This document shows, in pieces, positions 24,451 to 34,146 of a stretch of 64,000 nt of DNA. The stretch comes from JACKJP01 sp050249695 (GTDB taxonomy: Bacteria > Pseudomonadota > Alphaproteobacteria > Rhizobiales > Tepidamorphaceae), in the NCBI GenBank assembly GCA_050249695.1, contig JBFWQA010000002.1, positions 62,001 through 126,000 on the forward strand, in the 5' to 3' direction. How positions within the stretch are numbered: position 1 is the stretch's first letter; every line of letters starts with the position of its first letter. A model generated the notes under the pieces. It made no database searches and was not told the DNA's origin. It saw only the letters and a program-made list of their open reading frames with translations. The position numbers and the translations under genes are program-made.

Positions 24451-27400
24451 ATGCCGTCCAGCGCCGCATGGAAATCCCGCAGATCCAGCCGCCCCGCCTT
24501 CACCGAAGACGACCCGGCCGAGACCTCTCTACGTCAGCTGCTGACCAGATCGCTGCGGGAAATGGCGGGTCGCGAGGACCCCGGCGCCTACCGTCGCGCC
24601 TCGAGCGCCAACCGGCAGCTTGCCGGAGCGCTGCGGCGTCACCTGCATATGCTGGAGGCCTCCGCGCACCAGCCTTCCGGCTATTATGACGACTTCGAAT
24701 TCGACGACTATGCCGATCCGCGCGACCGCGCGCTCGAGCAGCTGGCCGAGGAAAGCCGCCTGACACGGCAGGCGCTGTTCATCATGGCCGACAGGCTGGA
24801 GGAACGCCTCGGAGGATCGAGATCCGTGCCGCCGCCAGCAACGGCAGAGGCGGCAGCGCAGGAGGAAGACCCCCGCCAGACGGAGATCGCCGCCCTGCGG
24901 GCGATGCTCGACATGCTCGAGTCGCAGCAGTCGGGCGACCCTGACGCCGCCGAACCGCCCGCCCCCGAGGCGGAAGCGCAATCCGGGTTTCATGCGCCGC
25001 GGTCCGAATCAACCGACGTGGCGAGCCATAGAGACGAACGGCTTGAGCGCCTGGAAGAACGGCTGAACCAGATCGCCGATGCGATCACCGCGAAGGCAAA
25101 GGCCGACACCGGCGGCGCGGCCGGCAAGAAAATTGAAGATTCGATCCGCCGCCTTGCCGATACCCAGCTGGCGATCAGCCACAATATCGACGAGACCGGC
25201 GAACGCTACCGCGCCACGCTGGACGAGCGGCTGAACGCGCTCGCCGCCAGGATCGAGGCGAAAATCCAGCAGGAAAATACATACGAAGCCATCGGCGGGC
25301 TGGAGCGCGAACTGCGCAACATGTCCGACAGGCTGACCATGCCCGACGTCGACCTCGGCGGGCTGGTCTCGGAGGTCCGCTCGGTCGCCGAACGGCTCGA
25401 CGCGATCCCGGCGCATTCGGAAAGCGCGTTCCGCCGCATCGCCAACGGCCTTGCCCAGCATATCGACTCCTCGTCCTCGACGACGATCAGCACGCTGCGG
25501 GCCGACCTTGAACGCATTCACAACGCGGCGCCCGCGCCCGACATAAGCTCGATCGAACATGCGATCGCCGACATCGCATTGCGTCTCGATACCGCCGGCC
25601 AGGCCGAACTTGGTGCGCTCCGCGACGAAATCGCGCAGATGCGCAGCGAAATCCACAACAGCGGGCGGATCGATCTCTCCGGCATCGAATCCTCGCTTGC
25701 GCTGCTGCTGCAGAAACTCGACGAGCGGCCGGCGGAGTCGGCGCGCGGCGACGACACCGCGGTGCTCGCCGCCGTCGAACGGCGCATCGCGCAACTGTCG
25801 GAAGACATCGCCAGCGTTCGCGCCGCCGACGCAACCCCCTCGCAGATCGAACCGCTGCTGAGCGATCTCGCCCGCCGCATCGACGCTAGCCGCGAGGATG
25901 CGGTCGAGGCGGCCCGGCAGGCCGCCGAGGCGGCAGCGGGCAAAGTCCTGGCAACGCCGCCCGGCGATCCGGCGCCCGACAAGGCGCTGATCGGCGCGTT
26001 GCAGAATGAAATCCGTCAGCTCCGCCAATCCAGCGACCAGTCCGACCGCCGCACGCAGGATACGCTGGAAGCGGTCCATGACGTGCTGGGCAAGATCGTC
26101 AACCGGCTCTCGGAAATGGAGCGGGAGGTTGTGATCCCGGCGCCGAACACGGAAGCGCCGACAGATCGCCGGCCGGCGCAACCGCATGCCGCCGCCGAGC
26201 ATGTTCTCTCATCGAAGCCCGACAAGCCGGCGGCATACGAGCCCCAGGCAACCCCCGGCCGTCCGATCAACGCTCCGTCCGGAGAAACGTCGCCCTCCCT
26301 GCAGGACGATGTGCCGCTGCCGCCGCGCATGTCGCGGCAGGCCGAGGCAAGCGCCAATGCCGCAGAGACGGCCGCGACCGGCGAGAAGAACGAAGACAAG
26401 ACCGATTTCATCGCGGCGGCGCGGCGCGCCGCACGGGCCGCTGCAGCCGAGGAAGCCGCGGGCCAGAACGACCTTCCCAGGGGTCTTGCCCGTCTGCTGC
26501 GACGCAAGGCGCGCGAGACCGACGCGCCGGCAGCGGACAGGGCCGCGACGCCTCGTGCCGCAGGCGGGGGCGGCTTCGACCGCGCACAGCGAGCGGCGCG
26601 TACCGCCGGCAAGGTCGAGGTTCGGGACAAGACCCTAACGGCGCAAAGCGAACCCGCAGTCGCCGATGCTGGCGAAGGGCCCGCCGGCCTCGTCGCGGAT
26701 GTGCGGAACGACGAAAGCGGGAAAACCGGCGGCTCGCGCAAAACCATCGTGTACGGAATGTCGATCTTCCTGATCCTGATGGGAGGGTGGCAGGTCTACC
26801 GGATGTTCTCCGCGAACGAGGCGCCCCCCGCACCGGCGGCACTGTCGACGCCCGAGCAGCCCGCGCCGCAACAATCCGCGCCCGTCGCCCCGGATACGCA
26901 GGCAACGCCGCCCGCTAGCAGCGGCACGCCGGCCGGAGAGCAGGGCAATGCCGCCATAGCGCCGGAAAGGCACTCGTCCATCGGAACGCCGGCCATGCCG
27001 CGCCAGATCGAGATCGGCCAGCTTCCGAAAACATCCGACCAGGCTGCGATGGCTGGCAAAGGCGGGCTGAAAAGCGAACCGGCCGGGTCTTTGGCATCGC
27101 CGCAGCTTTCCGATCTGCCGAACAGCCTGCCGCAGGGCCTGCGTGAAGCAGCCGCGGGCGGCGACATGCTGGCGCGCTACGAGATCGGCAGCCGCTACGC
27201 CGAAGCGCGGGACGCGCCGCAGGACCTGGAAAAGGCCGCGCAGTGGTTCCAGCTCGCCGCCGCCCAGGGCCATGCGCCCTCGCAGTTCCGTCTCGGCGGC
27301 ATGTTCGAGAAGGGCAACGGCGTTCCCAAGGACAACGAACTCGCCAAGATCTGGTACGAACGCGCCGCCGAAAAGGGGAACCGGCGCGCCATGCACAATC

Positions 27401-27963
27401 TGGCGGTGCTGCTGGCCGACGGCTCGGCAGGCAAGCCGGACTACGGGGTCGCCGCGGACTGGTTCCGGCGCGCAGCGGAATTCGGCCTGCGCGACAGCCA
27501 GTACAATCTCGGCATCCTTTATGCCCGGGGCATGGGCGTGAGCCAGGACCTGAAGGAATCCTACAAATGGTTCACCATCGCCGCCGCCGCGGGCGACGCC
27601 GAAGCCAAGGGCAAGGCCGACGAACTGGCCCGCCGCATGGATCCGCAGACCGTGGCCCAGGCGAAGATCGCCGCGAATGCCTGGCAGGCGCAACCGCTGG
27701 ACGAGCTGGCCAACTCGACCGATACGGGCGGCGCGCCGTGGAATCGCGAGACGACCGCGTCGATCCCCCTGAAGGGCCCGGACCTGATCCGGGAGGCGCA
27801 GCAGCTTCTCGGACAGCTCGGTTACGACGCCGGAACGCCCGACGGCATCGCCGGGCAGCAGACCCGCGAAGCGGTGATCGCCTTCCAGAAGGACACGGGA
27901 CTGGACGCCAACGGCAATATCGATCCCTTCCTGATCGACGCGCTGCGCAAACAACCTCGCTGA
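24451..27963 (+). CDS. podJ: PodJ-like polar localisation factor with Sel1 and PG-binding domains
   Basis: A 1170-residue protein. Residues about 1-90 are basic and Ser/Arg-rich, then a long cytoplasmic coiled-coil region with repeated leucine/alanine heptads (about 100-600), a Pro/Ala/Glu-rich linker, a single membrane helix (TIVYGMSIFLILMGGWQVYR, about residue 770), and a periplasmic part with four Sel1-like repeats (for example GHAPSQFRLGGMFEKGNGVP and GLRDSQYNLGILYARGMGVS) and a C-terminal peptidoglycan-binding domain (GQLGYDAGTPDGIAGQQTRE). This is the architecture of Caulobacter PodJ, the scaffold that marks the new pole, and of its Hyphomicrobiales homologues. Start ATG 24451 follows GGAG at 6-nt spacing. 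A role in polar growth or division is inferred from the family. Confidence 0.88.
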   Translation: MPSSAAWKSRRSSRPAFTEDDPAETSLRQLLTRSLREMAGREDPGAYRRASSANRQLAGALRRHLHMLEASAHQPSGYYDDFEFDDYADPRDRALEQLAEESRLTRQALFIMADRLEERLGGSRSVPPPATAEAAAQEEDPRQTEIAALRAMLDMLESQQSGDPDAAEPPAPEAEAQSGFHAPRSESTDVASHRDERLERLEERLNQIADAITAKAKADTGGAAGKKIEDSIRRLADTQLAISHNIDETGERYRATLDERLNALAARIEAKIQQENTYEAIGGLERELRNMSDRLTMPDVDLGGLVSEVRSVAERLDAIPAHSESAFRRIANGLAQHIDSSSSTTISTLRADLERIHNAAPAPDISSIEHAIADIALRLDTAGQAELGALRDEIAQMRSEIHNSGRIDLSGIESSLALLLQKLDERPAESARGDDTAVLAAVERRIAQLSEDIASVRAADATPSQIEPLLSDLARRIDASREDAVEAARQAAEAAAGKVLATPPGDPAPDKALIGALQNEIRQLRQSSDQSDRRTQDTLEAVHDVLGKIVNRLSEMEREVVIPAPNTEAPTDRRPAQPHAAAEHVLSSKPDKPAAYEPQATPGRPINAPSGETSPSLQDDVPLPPRMSRQAEASANAAETAATGEKNEDKTDFIAAARRAARAAAAEEAAGQNDLPRGLARLLRRKARETDAPAADRAATPRAAGGGGFDRAQRAARTAGKVEVRDKTLTAQSEPAVADAGEGPAGLVADVRNDESGKTGGSRKTIVYGMSIFLILMGGWQVYRMFSANEAPPAPAALSTPEQPAPQQSAPVAPDTQATPPASSGTPAGEQGNAAIAPERHSSIGTPAMPRQIEIGQLPKTSDQAAMAGKGGLKSEPAGSLASPQLSDLPNSLPQGLREAAAGGDMLARYEIGSRYAEARDAPQDLEKAAQWFQLAAAQGHAPSQFRLGGMFEKGNGVPKDNELAKIWYERAAEKGNRRAMHNLAVLLADGSAGKPDYGVAADWFRRAAEFGLRDSQYNLGILYARGMGVSQDLKESYKWFTIAAAAGDAEAKGKADELARRMDPQTVAQAKIAANAWQAQPLDELANSTDTGGAPWNRETTASIPLKGPDLIREAQQLLGQLGYDAGTPDGIAGQQTREAVIAFQKDTGLDANGNIDPFLIDALRKQPR

Positions 27964-28115
27964 AAAAGCTGAAATTACGGGACGTTTACTTGACAGCCGA
28001 CCCTTCTGGGTATCTGACCGGAAAGCGGGGCGTTTCTTTGTGACTGACCGATAATGGCGTGCCGGCCTTGCAGGGCTGACGCCGTCTGGTTGTGTATCCC
28101 GGATCCATCGCGACT

Positions 28116-29036
28116 ATGGATATATACCTGCCGATCGCTGAAATCTCGCTCAACATGGCGATGTTGTTCGGGATCGGCTGCGCGGTGGGGTTCCTGTCGG
28201 GCATGTTCGGCGTCGGCGGCGGATTTCTGATCACGCCGCTGCTCATCTTCATCGGCGTTCCGCCGGCCGTCGCGGTCGCGACCGGATCCAATCAGGTCAT
28301 TGCCGCATCCGTCTCCGGCGCGCTGGCGCACTGGCGCCGCAAATCGATCGATTTCGGCCTGGGAATCGTGCTGCTCATCGGCGGCGTCGGCGGATCCATG
28401 GCGGGCGTATGGCTGTTCAAGATCCTGCGGGAGAGCGGTCAGGTCGATATCGTCGTCGGGCTCGCCTATACGGCCTTTCTCGGGGTTATCGGCGTTCTGA
28501 TGCTCAATGAGAGCGTGCGCGCCATCCGTCGCAGCCGGAAGGGCGCCCTGCCCGCCTTCCGGCGACCCGGCCAGCACAACTGGATCCACGGCCTGCCCGG
28601 CAAGGTCCGCTTCAAGCGCTCGCGGCTCTACATCAGCGTGGTACCGGTATTGCTCGTGGGCGCCAGCGTCGGTGTCCTCGCCGCGATCATGGGCGTCGGC
28701 GGAGGATTCATCATGGTCCCGGCCATGATCTACCTGCTTCGCGTGCCGACGAATGTCGTCATCGGCACCTCCCTGTTCCAGATCATCTTCGTGACCGCCA
28801 TCACCACGGTATTGCACGCGGCCGCCAATGGTACCGTCGACGTCGTGCTCGCGTTCATCCTGATGGTCGGCGGGGTCATCGGCGCGCAGTTCGGCGCCCA
28901 GGCCGGCCAGCGCCTCAAGGCCGAACAGATGCGCGCGCTCCTCGCCATTCTGGTCCTGATCGTGTGCGCGCGCGTCCTCTTCGAACTGGTCGCGCAGCCG
29001 GATGACGTCTACACACTCCAGGTGATCGGGTCGTGA
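28116..29036 (+). CDS. TauE/SafE (TSUP) family sulfite/organosulfur exporter
   Basis: About 306 residues with eight membrane segments in two halves, each with the TSUP signature: GCAVGFLSGMFGVGGGFLIT in the first and AAIMGVGGGFIMVP in the second. The basic loop after the first half (IRRSRKGALPAFRRPGQHNW) is typical of the Hyphomicrobiales subgroup. Start ATG 28116 gives the usual N-terminus MDIYLPIAEIS; a GTG at 28092 is the alternative. Its stop overlaps the GTG start of the next gene by 4 bp, so the two form a translationally coupled pair. It probably exports a sulfur or thiol-linked anion; the substrate is not proven for this subgroup. Confidence 0.88.
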   Translation: MDIYLPIAEISLNMAMLFGIGCAVGFLSGMFGVGGGFLITPLLIFIGVPPAVAVATGSNQVIAASVSGALAHWRRKSIDFGLGIVLLIGGVGGSMAGVWLFKILRESGQVDIVVGLAYTAFLGVIGVLMLNESVRAIRRSRKGALPAFRRPGQHNWIHGLPGKVRFKRSRLYISVVPVLLVGASVGVLAAIMGVGGGFIMVPAMIYLLRVPTNVVIGTSLFQIIFVTAITTVLHAAANGTVDVVLAFILMVGGVIGAQFGAQAGQRLKAEQMRALLAILVLIVCARVLFELVAQPDDVYTLQVIGS

Positions 29037-29809
29037 CGATGTGGCGCCAGACGATCAGAGCCGCTCTTCTGCTTCTTGCCACGCTGGCCGCGTTGCCGGC
29101 CAGTGCCGAGAAGCTGGTGCTGACGGTCTCGGACGACACCATCGAAGTGACATCGCGCTTCACCGGGGCGGGCATCGCGCTCCTCGGATCCATCCAGCGC
29201 GACGCGCAGACGGTATCCCGCCAGGCCGGCTACGACATCGTCGTCGTCGTGCGAGGGCCGAAGGAGAACATCGTCACCCGAAAGCGTGAACGTGTGGCCG
29301 GCATCTGGGTCAACACGGATTCGGTACGCTATTACGGCGTTCCCTCGCTATACATCGTGTCGTCGAGCCGGCCGCTGGAGGATATTGCCTCGCCTATGCT
29401 TCTGGCCCGCGAGCATATCGGTCTCGTGAATGCGGCCGGCCAGACCCTCAGCCGCGCCTCGGCAGAAGACCTTGCGCTGTTCCGCGAGGCGACGATCCGT
29501 CTCAAGCAGAACGAGGGGCTCTACTTCCAGACGTCAGACAAGGTCTCCATGATAGGCGACACATTGTTTCGGGCGCGGATCGACCTGCCCGCGAATATGC
29601 GCACCGGCCACTACGAAGCGACGGTCTATCTTTTTACAGGCGGCGTGCTGGTCGCGCAGGAATGGGTCGGGTTCTACGCCGCCAAGAGGGGCTTCGAGGC
29701 GACGGTCAGCGATCTTGCCCAGTACGATCCGCTGACCTACGGCATCATCGCCGTCGTTCTGGCGGCCTTGACGGGCTGGCTCGGGGCGTTCCTGTTCCGC
29801 CGTGACTAG
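29033..29809 (+). CDS. TIGR02186 family exported protein
   Basis: A 258-residue protein with an N-terminal signal peptide (LLLLATLAALPASAEKLV), a periplasmic domain with repeated strands, and a C-terminal membrane helix (LTYGIIAVVLAALTGWLGAF) ending in RRD, so it is anchored facing the periplasm. This matches the TIGR02186 family, a proteobacterial conserved protein regularly found next to a TauE/SafE exporter. The GTG at 29033 overlaps the exporter stop and has AGGTGA upstream; ATG 29039 is the alternative. A partner role for the exporter is likely, the biochemical function is unknown. Confidence 0.8.
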   Translation: MTMWRQTIRAALLLLATLAALPASAEKLVLTVSDDTIEVTSRFTGAGIALLGSIQRDAQTVSRQAGYDIVVVVRGPKENIVTRKRERVAGIWVNTDSVRYYGVPSLYIVSSSRPLEDIASPMLLAREHIGLVNAAGQTLSRASAEDLALFREATIRLKQNEGLYFQTSDKVSMIGDTLFRARIDLPANMRTGHYEATVYLFTGGVLVAQEWVGFYAAKRGFEATVSDLAQYDPLTYGIIAVVLAALTGWLGAFLFRRD

Positions 29810-29831
29810 AGCGGCTCATCTCCAGGTTCAA

Positions 29832-30536
29832 TCAGTCCGGCCGCAGATTGCGCCGGCCGAACAGGTAGACCGACTTTTCGCCGATCGCGTGAATACGCAG
29901 CGGCGCCGAAAAGAGCCCGGCGAAAGCCACGTCCAGCACGTTGAGCCCGCCGGTGAAGGCGCCGAAGGCGGGCAGCACCAGACGGCTTCCGTCTCCGGCA
30001 AAACAGCGGCGGCGGAATGTCCGGCCGGCGCTGACGATCCGGGCGCAGGGGTGGAGATGGCCGGCGATCTCTCCAGGCGCCGCGCCGGGCCGCGGTTCGT
30101 GCCGCAGGGTGAGCGGTCCCATGCGGATTTCGCCCGCACGCATGCCGCCGACCCCTTGCGGGATCTGCGGATCATGATTGCCGGAAATCCACACCCACTC
30201 ACGCCCGGCCTGAAGCGCGCCGATCGTTTCCACATCGGCGCCGTGCAGGCGGTCTCCCGCATGCGGATCGTGGAAACTGTCGCCCAGCGCGACCACAAGC
30301 CGGGGATTCAGCCGCGAGATCAGCCGGGCGAGCGCCGCCAGCGTGGCCGCCGTGTCGTAGGGCGGGAGAAGCGCGCCGCGCCGGGCGAAGGACGAGCCTT
30401 TTTCCAGATGCAGGTCGGCGACGAGAAGCGTCCGCTCATCGGCCCACCACAGCGCGCCGCTCGGCAGCGGATGAAACGGCACGCCGCTGACGGTGAGTGC
30501 CGATGTGCCGGGCGCTGCAATCGAAATGTCAGGCAT
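29832..30536 (-). CDS. pdeM: Ligase-associated metallophosphoesterase PdeM
   Basis: A 234-residue calcineurin-like phosphoesterase. Metal ligands are in VADLHLEKGSSFARRG, ALGDSFHD, SGNHDPQI and AGHLHP. This family (MPE) is encoded with an Lhr-type helicase, a beta-CASP/MBL exonuclease and an ATP-dependent DNA ligase; the biochemically studied member is a manganese-dependent single-strand-specific nuclease. Start ATG 30536 overlaps the helicase stop by 8 bp; the upstream extension to 30602 would lie inside the helicase frame. All metal ligands appear intact, so nuclease activity is expected. Confidence 0.9.
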   Translation of the reverse strand: MPDISIAAPGTSALTVSGVPFHPLPSGALWWADERTLLVADLHLEKGSSFARRGALLPPYDTAATLAALARLISRLNPRLVVALGDSFHDPHAGDRLHGADVETIGALQAGREWVWISGNHDPQIPQGVGGMRAGEIRMGPLTLRHEPRPGAAPGEIAGHLHPCARIVSAGRTFRRRCFAGDGSRLVLPAFGAFTGGLNVLDVAFAGLFSAPLRIHAIGEKSVYLFGRRNLRPD

Positions 30537-33006
30537 CGCCCATCGCTTCCTCGATGAGATCGTCGGCGGCCAGCGCGAGGAGCGCCTCGTTCGCCTCGCC
30601 ATAGACGGGTTCGCGGCCGATCTCCAGCATCACCGGCACCGCCAGCGGCGAAACACGCCGCAGGGGCTGGTGCACGATGTGCCCGCGGATGCGCTTCAGC
30701 ATCTGACCGAGCCGGGCTATATCCAGGAGCCCGCTCGCCGCGTCGGCATATGTTGCCTCCAGCAGGATGTGATCCGGCTCGTGGCTCCGCAACACGTCAT
30801 AGATGAGATCGGATGACACCGTCATCTGTCGGCCTGTCTTCTCCTGTCCCGGATAGCGCCTTTCGATCAGCCCGGCGATCGTGGCGACATTGCGGAATGT
30901 TCGCTTCATCAGGTTTGATTCGGCAAGCCATGCGTCGAGGTCGTCGCCCAGCATGTCCTCGTCGAAAAGTTCGGGCAGCGAGAGACGGCCCGAGCCGATG
31001 AGCCCGCCATAATCGCCGATGCCCCAGATCGCGAGCGCGTATTCGGAGGCGACGAACCCCATCGGACGGGCGCCCGCGCGCTCAAGCCGGCGGGTCAGCA
31101 GCATGCCCAGCGACTGGTGGCAAAGCCTGCCCTCGAAAGGGTAGCAGACGAGATAGAACCGGTTGCCGCGCGGAAAGGTCTCGACCAGCAGGTCGTCACG
31201 GCCCGGCAGACGGGAACGATATTGCTGGATCTGGAGCCATTCGCGCACCTGCTCGGGGAGCGGGGCCCAGTTCGCCGGGTCCGCCAGCATCGCCCGCACG
31301 CGCTCGGCGAGATAGGTCGACAGCGGAAACTTGCCGCCCTGGTATGAGGGGATGCGCGGATCTTCGCCGGCCGCGCGGCTGACAAGCGCGCTGTTCTCCG
31401 CAAGTCCCTCGAAGCGCAGCACCTCGCCGGCGAACATGAATGTGTCGGAGGGGCCTAGCTGTTCGATGAACCATTCCTCGATCTCGCCGAGGACGCGGCC
31501 GCCGAAACCCGCCCTGCGGCCGGGGCGAACCAGCCTGACCTTGAGCATCGGGGCCTCGACGATGGTACCGACATTGAGCCTGTACTGCTGGGCGACCCGG
31601 GGGTTGGCGACACGCCACAGCCCATTCGGCGTCTGTCTGATCCGCGCGTAGCGGTCGTATGTGCGCAGCGCGTAGCCGCCGGTCGCAACGAAATCGAGCA
31701 CGCGGTCGAAGCGGGCGCGGTCGAGATCGCGATAGGGCCAGCTGCCGGTGACTTCGCTGAAGACTTCATCCGCGCTGAAGGGCGCGCCGCAGGCCAGACC
31801 GAGGATATGCTGCGCAAGCACGTCGAGACCGCCCTTGCGCGGCGGCGGCGAATCCTGCGCGCCCTCGGCCAGCGCCTCGACAGCGGCCTCGCATTCCATC
31901 ACCTCGAACCGGTTCGCCGGCACCAGCACAGCTCTGGAAGGTTCGTCGAGACGATGGTTGGCGCGGCCGATCCGCTGGGCAAGACGGCTTGCCCCCTTCG
32001 GCGCACCGACATTGACGACGAGATCGACGTCGCCCCAGTCGATGCCGAGATCGAGCGTGGCCGTCGCGACAACGGCGCGCAGCGTTCCCGCCGCCATCGC
32101 GGCCTCGACCCTTCGGCGCTGGCCGACATCGAGCGAACCGTGATGAAGGGCGATGGCGAGCCCCTCTTCGTTGATACGCCACAGATCCTGAAACAGCTTT
32201 TCGGCCTGCGCGCGCGTGTTGACGAAGACGAGCGCCAGACCTGCGCCGGCGATCAGCCTGTAAATGTCCTCCAGCGCGTGTGCCGCCATGTGCCCGGCCC
32301 AGGGGATGCGGCCGCTCGCCTTCATGATCTCCACCTGCGGCCGCGCGCCTTCGGGCGCCGTGACGATATCGGCGGTGGCGGCATTCCCGCCGGTTTGGGG
32401 CACAAGCCAGCCGGCGAGCGCCGGAGGGTCGGCGACGGTCGCGGAGAGCCCCACGGTCCTCAGGCCGGGCGAGAACCGGCGCAGGCTTGCGAGCCCGAGC
32501 GCCAGAAGATCGCCGCGCTTGGATGTCACCAGCGCATGCAATTCGTCGAAGATCACCGTATCGAGACTACCGAACAGCGTTTCGGCCTCGCGCGAGGCGA
32601 TCAGCAGGGCGATCTGTTCGGGCGTGGTGACGAGAATGTCCGGCGGCATTCTCTTCTGCCGCTGGCGGCGCGAGGCAGGGGTATCGCCCGTGCGGGTCTC
32701 GACCCTGATGTCGAGCCCCATCTCGGCGATCGGAGCCTCCAGATTGCGGGCGATATCGACGGCAAGCGCCTTCAAAGGCGAGACATAGAGGGTGTGCAGC
32801 CCGCTTCTTTGCTGCTTTTGCGAGAGCGCGACAAGGCTCGGCAGGAAGCCGGCGAGCGTCTTGCCCGCGCCCGTCGGGGCAATGAGGAGGACGGAGCGCG
32901 CGGCGGCCGCCTTGGCGATCATCTGGCGCTGATGGTCGCGCAATCTCCAGCCACGGCCGGCAAACCAGCGCTCGAAGCGATCGGGCAAGGGCGCAGCGAT
33001 GTCCAT
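30529..33006 (-). CDS. Ligase-associated DEXH-box helicase, Lhr-core type
   Basis: An 825-residue SF2 helicase. Motif I is APTGAGKT (about residue 46), motif II DELHA, motif III GLSATVAD, motif VI QRIGRANHR. After the RecA-like core come the Lhr winged helix and the bacterial Lhr-core domain, which translocates 3'-5' on single-stranded DNA. The gene is the first of a two-gene unit with pdeM, overlapping it by 8 bp, and is divergent from the exonuclease-ligase pair 135 bp away. In the published cluster the four proteins act in a DNA-repair pathway (cisplatin and other damage in some species). No SOS box was seen in the 135-bp divergent region. Confidence 0.92.
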   Translation of the reverse strand: MDIAAPLPDRFERWFAGRGWRLRDHQRQMIAKAAAARSVLLIAPTGAGKTLAGFLPSLVALSQKQQRSGLHTLYVSPLKALAVDIARNLEAPIAEMGLDIRVETRTGDTPASRRQRQKRMPPDILVTTPEQIALLIASREAETLFGSLDTVIFDELHALVTSKRGDLLALGLASLRRFSPGLRTVGLSATVADPPALAGWLVPQTGGNAATADIVTAPEGARPQVEIMKASGRIPWAGHMAAHALEDIYRLIAGAGLALVFVNTRAQAEKLFQDLWRINEEGLAIALHHGSLDVGQRRRVEAAMAAGTLRAVVATATLDLGIDWGDVDLVVNVGAPKGASRLAQRIGRANHRLDEPSRAVLVPANRFEVMECEAAVEALAEGAQDSPPPRKGGLDVLAQHILGLACGAPFSADEVFSEVTGSWPYRDLDRARFDRVLDFVATGGYALRTYDRYARIRQTPNGLWRVANPRVAQQYRLNVGTIVEAPMLKVRLVRPGRRAGFGGRVLGEIEEWFIEQLGPSDTFMFAGEVLRFEGLAENSALVSRAAGEDPRIPSYQGGKFPLSTYLAERVRAMLADPANWAPLPEQVREWLQIQQYRSRLPGRDDLLVETFPRGNRFYLVCYPFEGRLCHQSLGMLLTRRLERAGARPMGFVASEYALAIWGIGDYGGLIGSGRLSLPELFDEDMLGDDLDAWLAESNLMKRTFRNVATIAGLIERRYPGQEKTGRQMTVSSDLIYDVLRSHEPDHILLEATYADAASGLLDIARLGQMLKRIRGHIVHQPLRRVSPLAVPVMLEIGREPVYGEANEALLALAADDLIEEAMGDA

Positions 33007-33141
33007 TCATCAAGAGGTAGCGGCCGCGCGCCGCTTCGCCAAGCGGCGACTGAACCGACCTTCCCCGCACATCGTTTATTGTCCTCGGCGGCAAATGAAA
33101 CGACTCTGTCGAAACGAGGAAAAAGAGGTCCACCGCACAAG

Positions 33142-34146
33142 ATGCGCCCGAAGGAATTGCTGACCGTCACCGAAAGCGGCCTCTACTGCCCGCACGGCGG
33201 ATTTCACATCGATCCGCACCGGCCGGTCGACCGCGCGCTCGTCACCCACGGCCATGCCGACCATGCAAGGGCCGGCCACGGCCATGTCATGGCGACACGG
33301 CAGACGCTCGACATCATGGCGATCCGCTACGGCGCTGGCTTTGCGGGCGCGACGCAAGCGGCGACTTATGGCCGCGAAGCCGATATCGGCGGCGTGCGGG
33401 TGCGCTTCATGCCGGCGGGCCATATTCTCGGCGCGGCGCAGATTGTTCTCGAGCATGACGGCCTGCGGGTCGTCGTATCCGGCGACTATAAGCGCGCGGC
33501 CGATCCGACCTGCGAACCGTTCGAGCCCGTTCCATGTGACGTGTTCATCACCGAGGCGACCTTCGGCCTGCCGGTCTTCAACCACCCTCCGGTGACGGAG
33601 GAGATCGGCAGACTGCTGACGTCGATGGAAGACTTTCCGGAGCGCACGCATGTCGTCGGGGCCTATTCGCTCGGCAAGGCACAGCGGCTGATCGCGCTGC
33701 TGCGCGAAAGCGGCCATCACCGGCCGATCCATGTGCACGGCGCGCTTGAACGCCTCAACGCCTATTACGTCTCGCAGGGAATCGATCTCGGCGATCTCCG
33801 GCTCGTCGCCGACGCGAAGGCCGAAGACATGCGGGGCGGCATCGTGATCGCGCCGCCCTCGGCGCTCGGCGACCGCTGGATGCGGCGGTTCGACGATCCG
33901 CTCACGGGTTTCGCGTCGGGCTGGATGCAGATCAGGGCGCGGCGGCGCCAGCGCGGGATCGAGCTGCCATTGATCCTGTCGGACCATATCGACTGGACGG
34001 ACCTGACAAGAACGATCAGGGAGATCGCCCCCGGCGAAGTCTGGGTGACCCACGGACGCGAGGAAGCGACGGTACGCTGGTGCGAGCTCAACGGCATGGC
34101 GGCTCAGCCGCTTTCGCTGATCGGTTTTGAGGACGAGGCCGAATGA
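33142..34146 (+). CDS. Ligase-associated DNA exonuclease (MBL fold)
   Basis: A 334-residue metallo-beta-lactamase-fold nuclease. The HxHxDH motif is THGHADHARA (about residue 35), and further ligands are SGDYKR, HVHGA and ILSDHIDW followed by VTHG near the C-terminus. Its ATG 33142 has only GATG-weak Shine-Dalgarno but the N-terminus MRPKELLTVTESGLYCPHGG is the family one. Stop and the next start overlap as ATGA, giving tight coupling with the ligase gene. In the repair cluster it is expected to process DNA ends before ligation; the members of this family have been called Exo. Confidence 0.9.
   Translation: MRPKELLTVTESGLYCPHGGFHIDPHRPVDRALVTHGHADHARAGHGHVMATRQTLDIMAIRYGAGFAGATQAATYGREADIGGVRVRFMPAGHILGAAQIVLEHDGLRVVVSGDYKRAADPTCEPFEPVPCDVFITEATFGLPVFNHPPVTEEIGRLLTSMEDFPERTHVVGAYSLGKAQRLIALLRESGHHRPIHVHGALERLNAYYVSQGIDLGDLRLVADAKAEDMRGGIVIAPPSALGDRWMRRFDDPLTGFASGWMQIRARRRQRGIELPLILSDHIDWTDLTRTIREIAPGEVWVTHGREEATVRWCELNGMAAQPLSLIGFEDEAE

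Noticed and set aside
33007..33141. SOS (LexA) box in the repair-cluster divergent region
   Set aside because: I looked for GTTC-N7-GTTC and GAAC-N7-GTTC and did not find either. A single GAACCGACCTTC-like stretch does not match the second half.
30529..33141. Plus-strand extension of the exonuclease frame back to 31807
   Set aside because: The upstream part is antisense to the helicase and lacks domain signal; the MBL domain begins right after ATG 33142.
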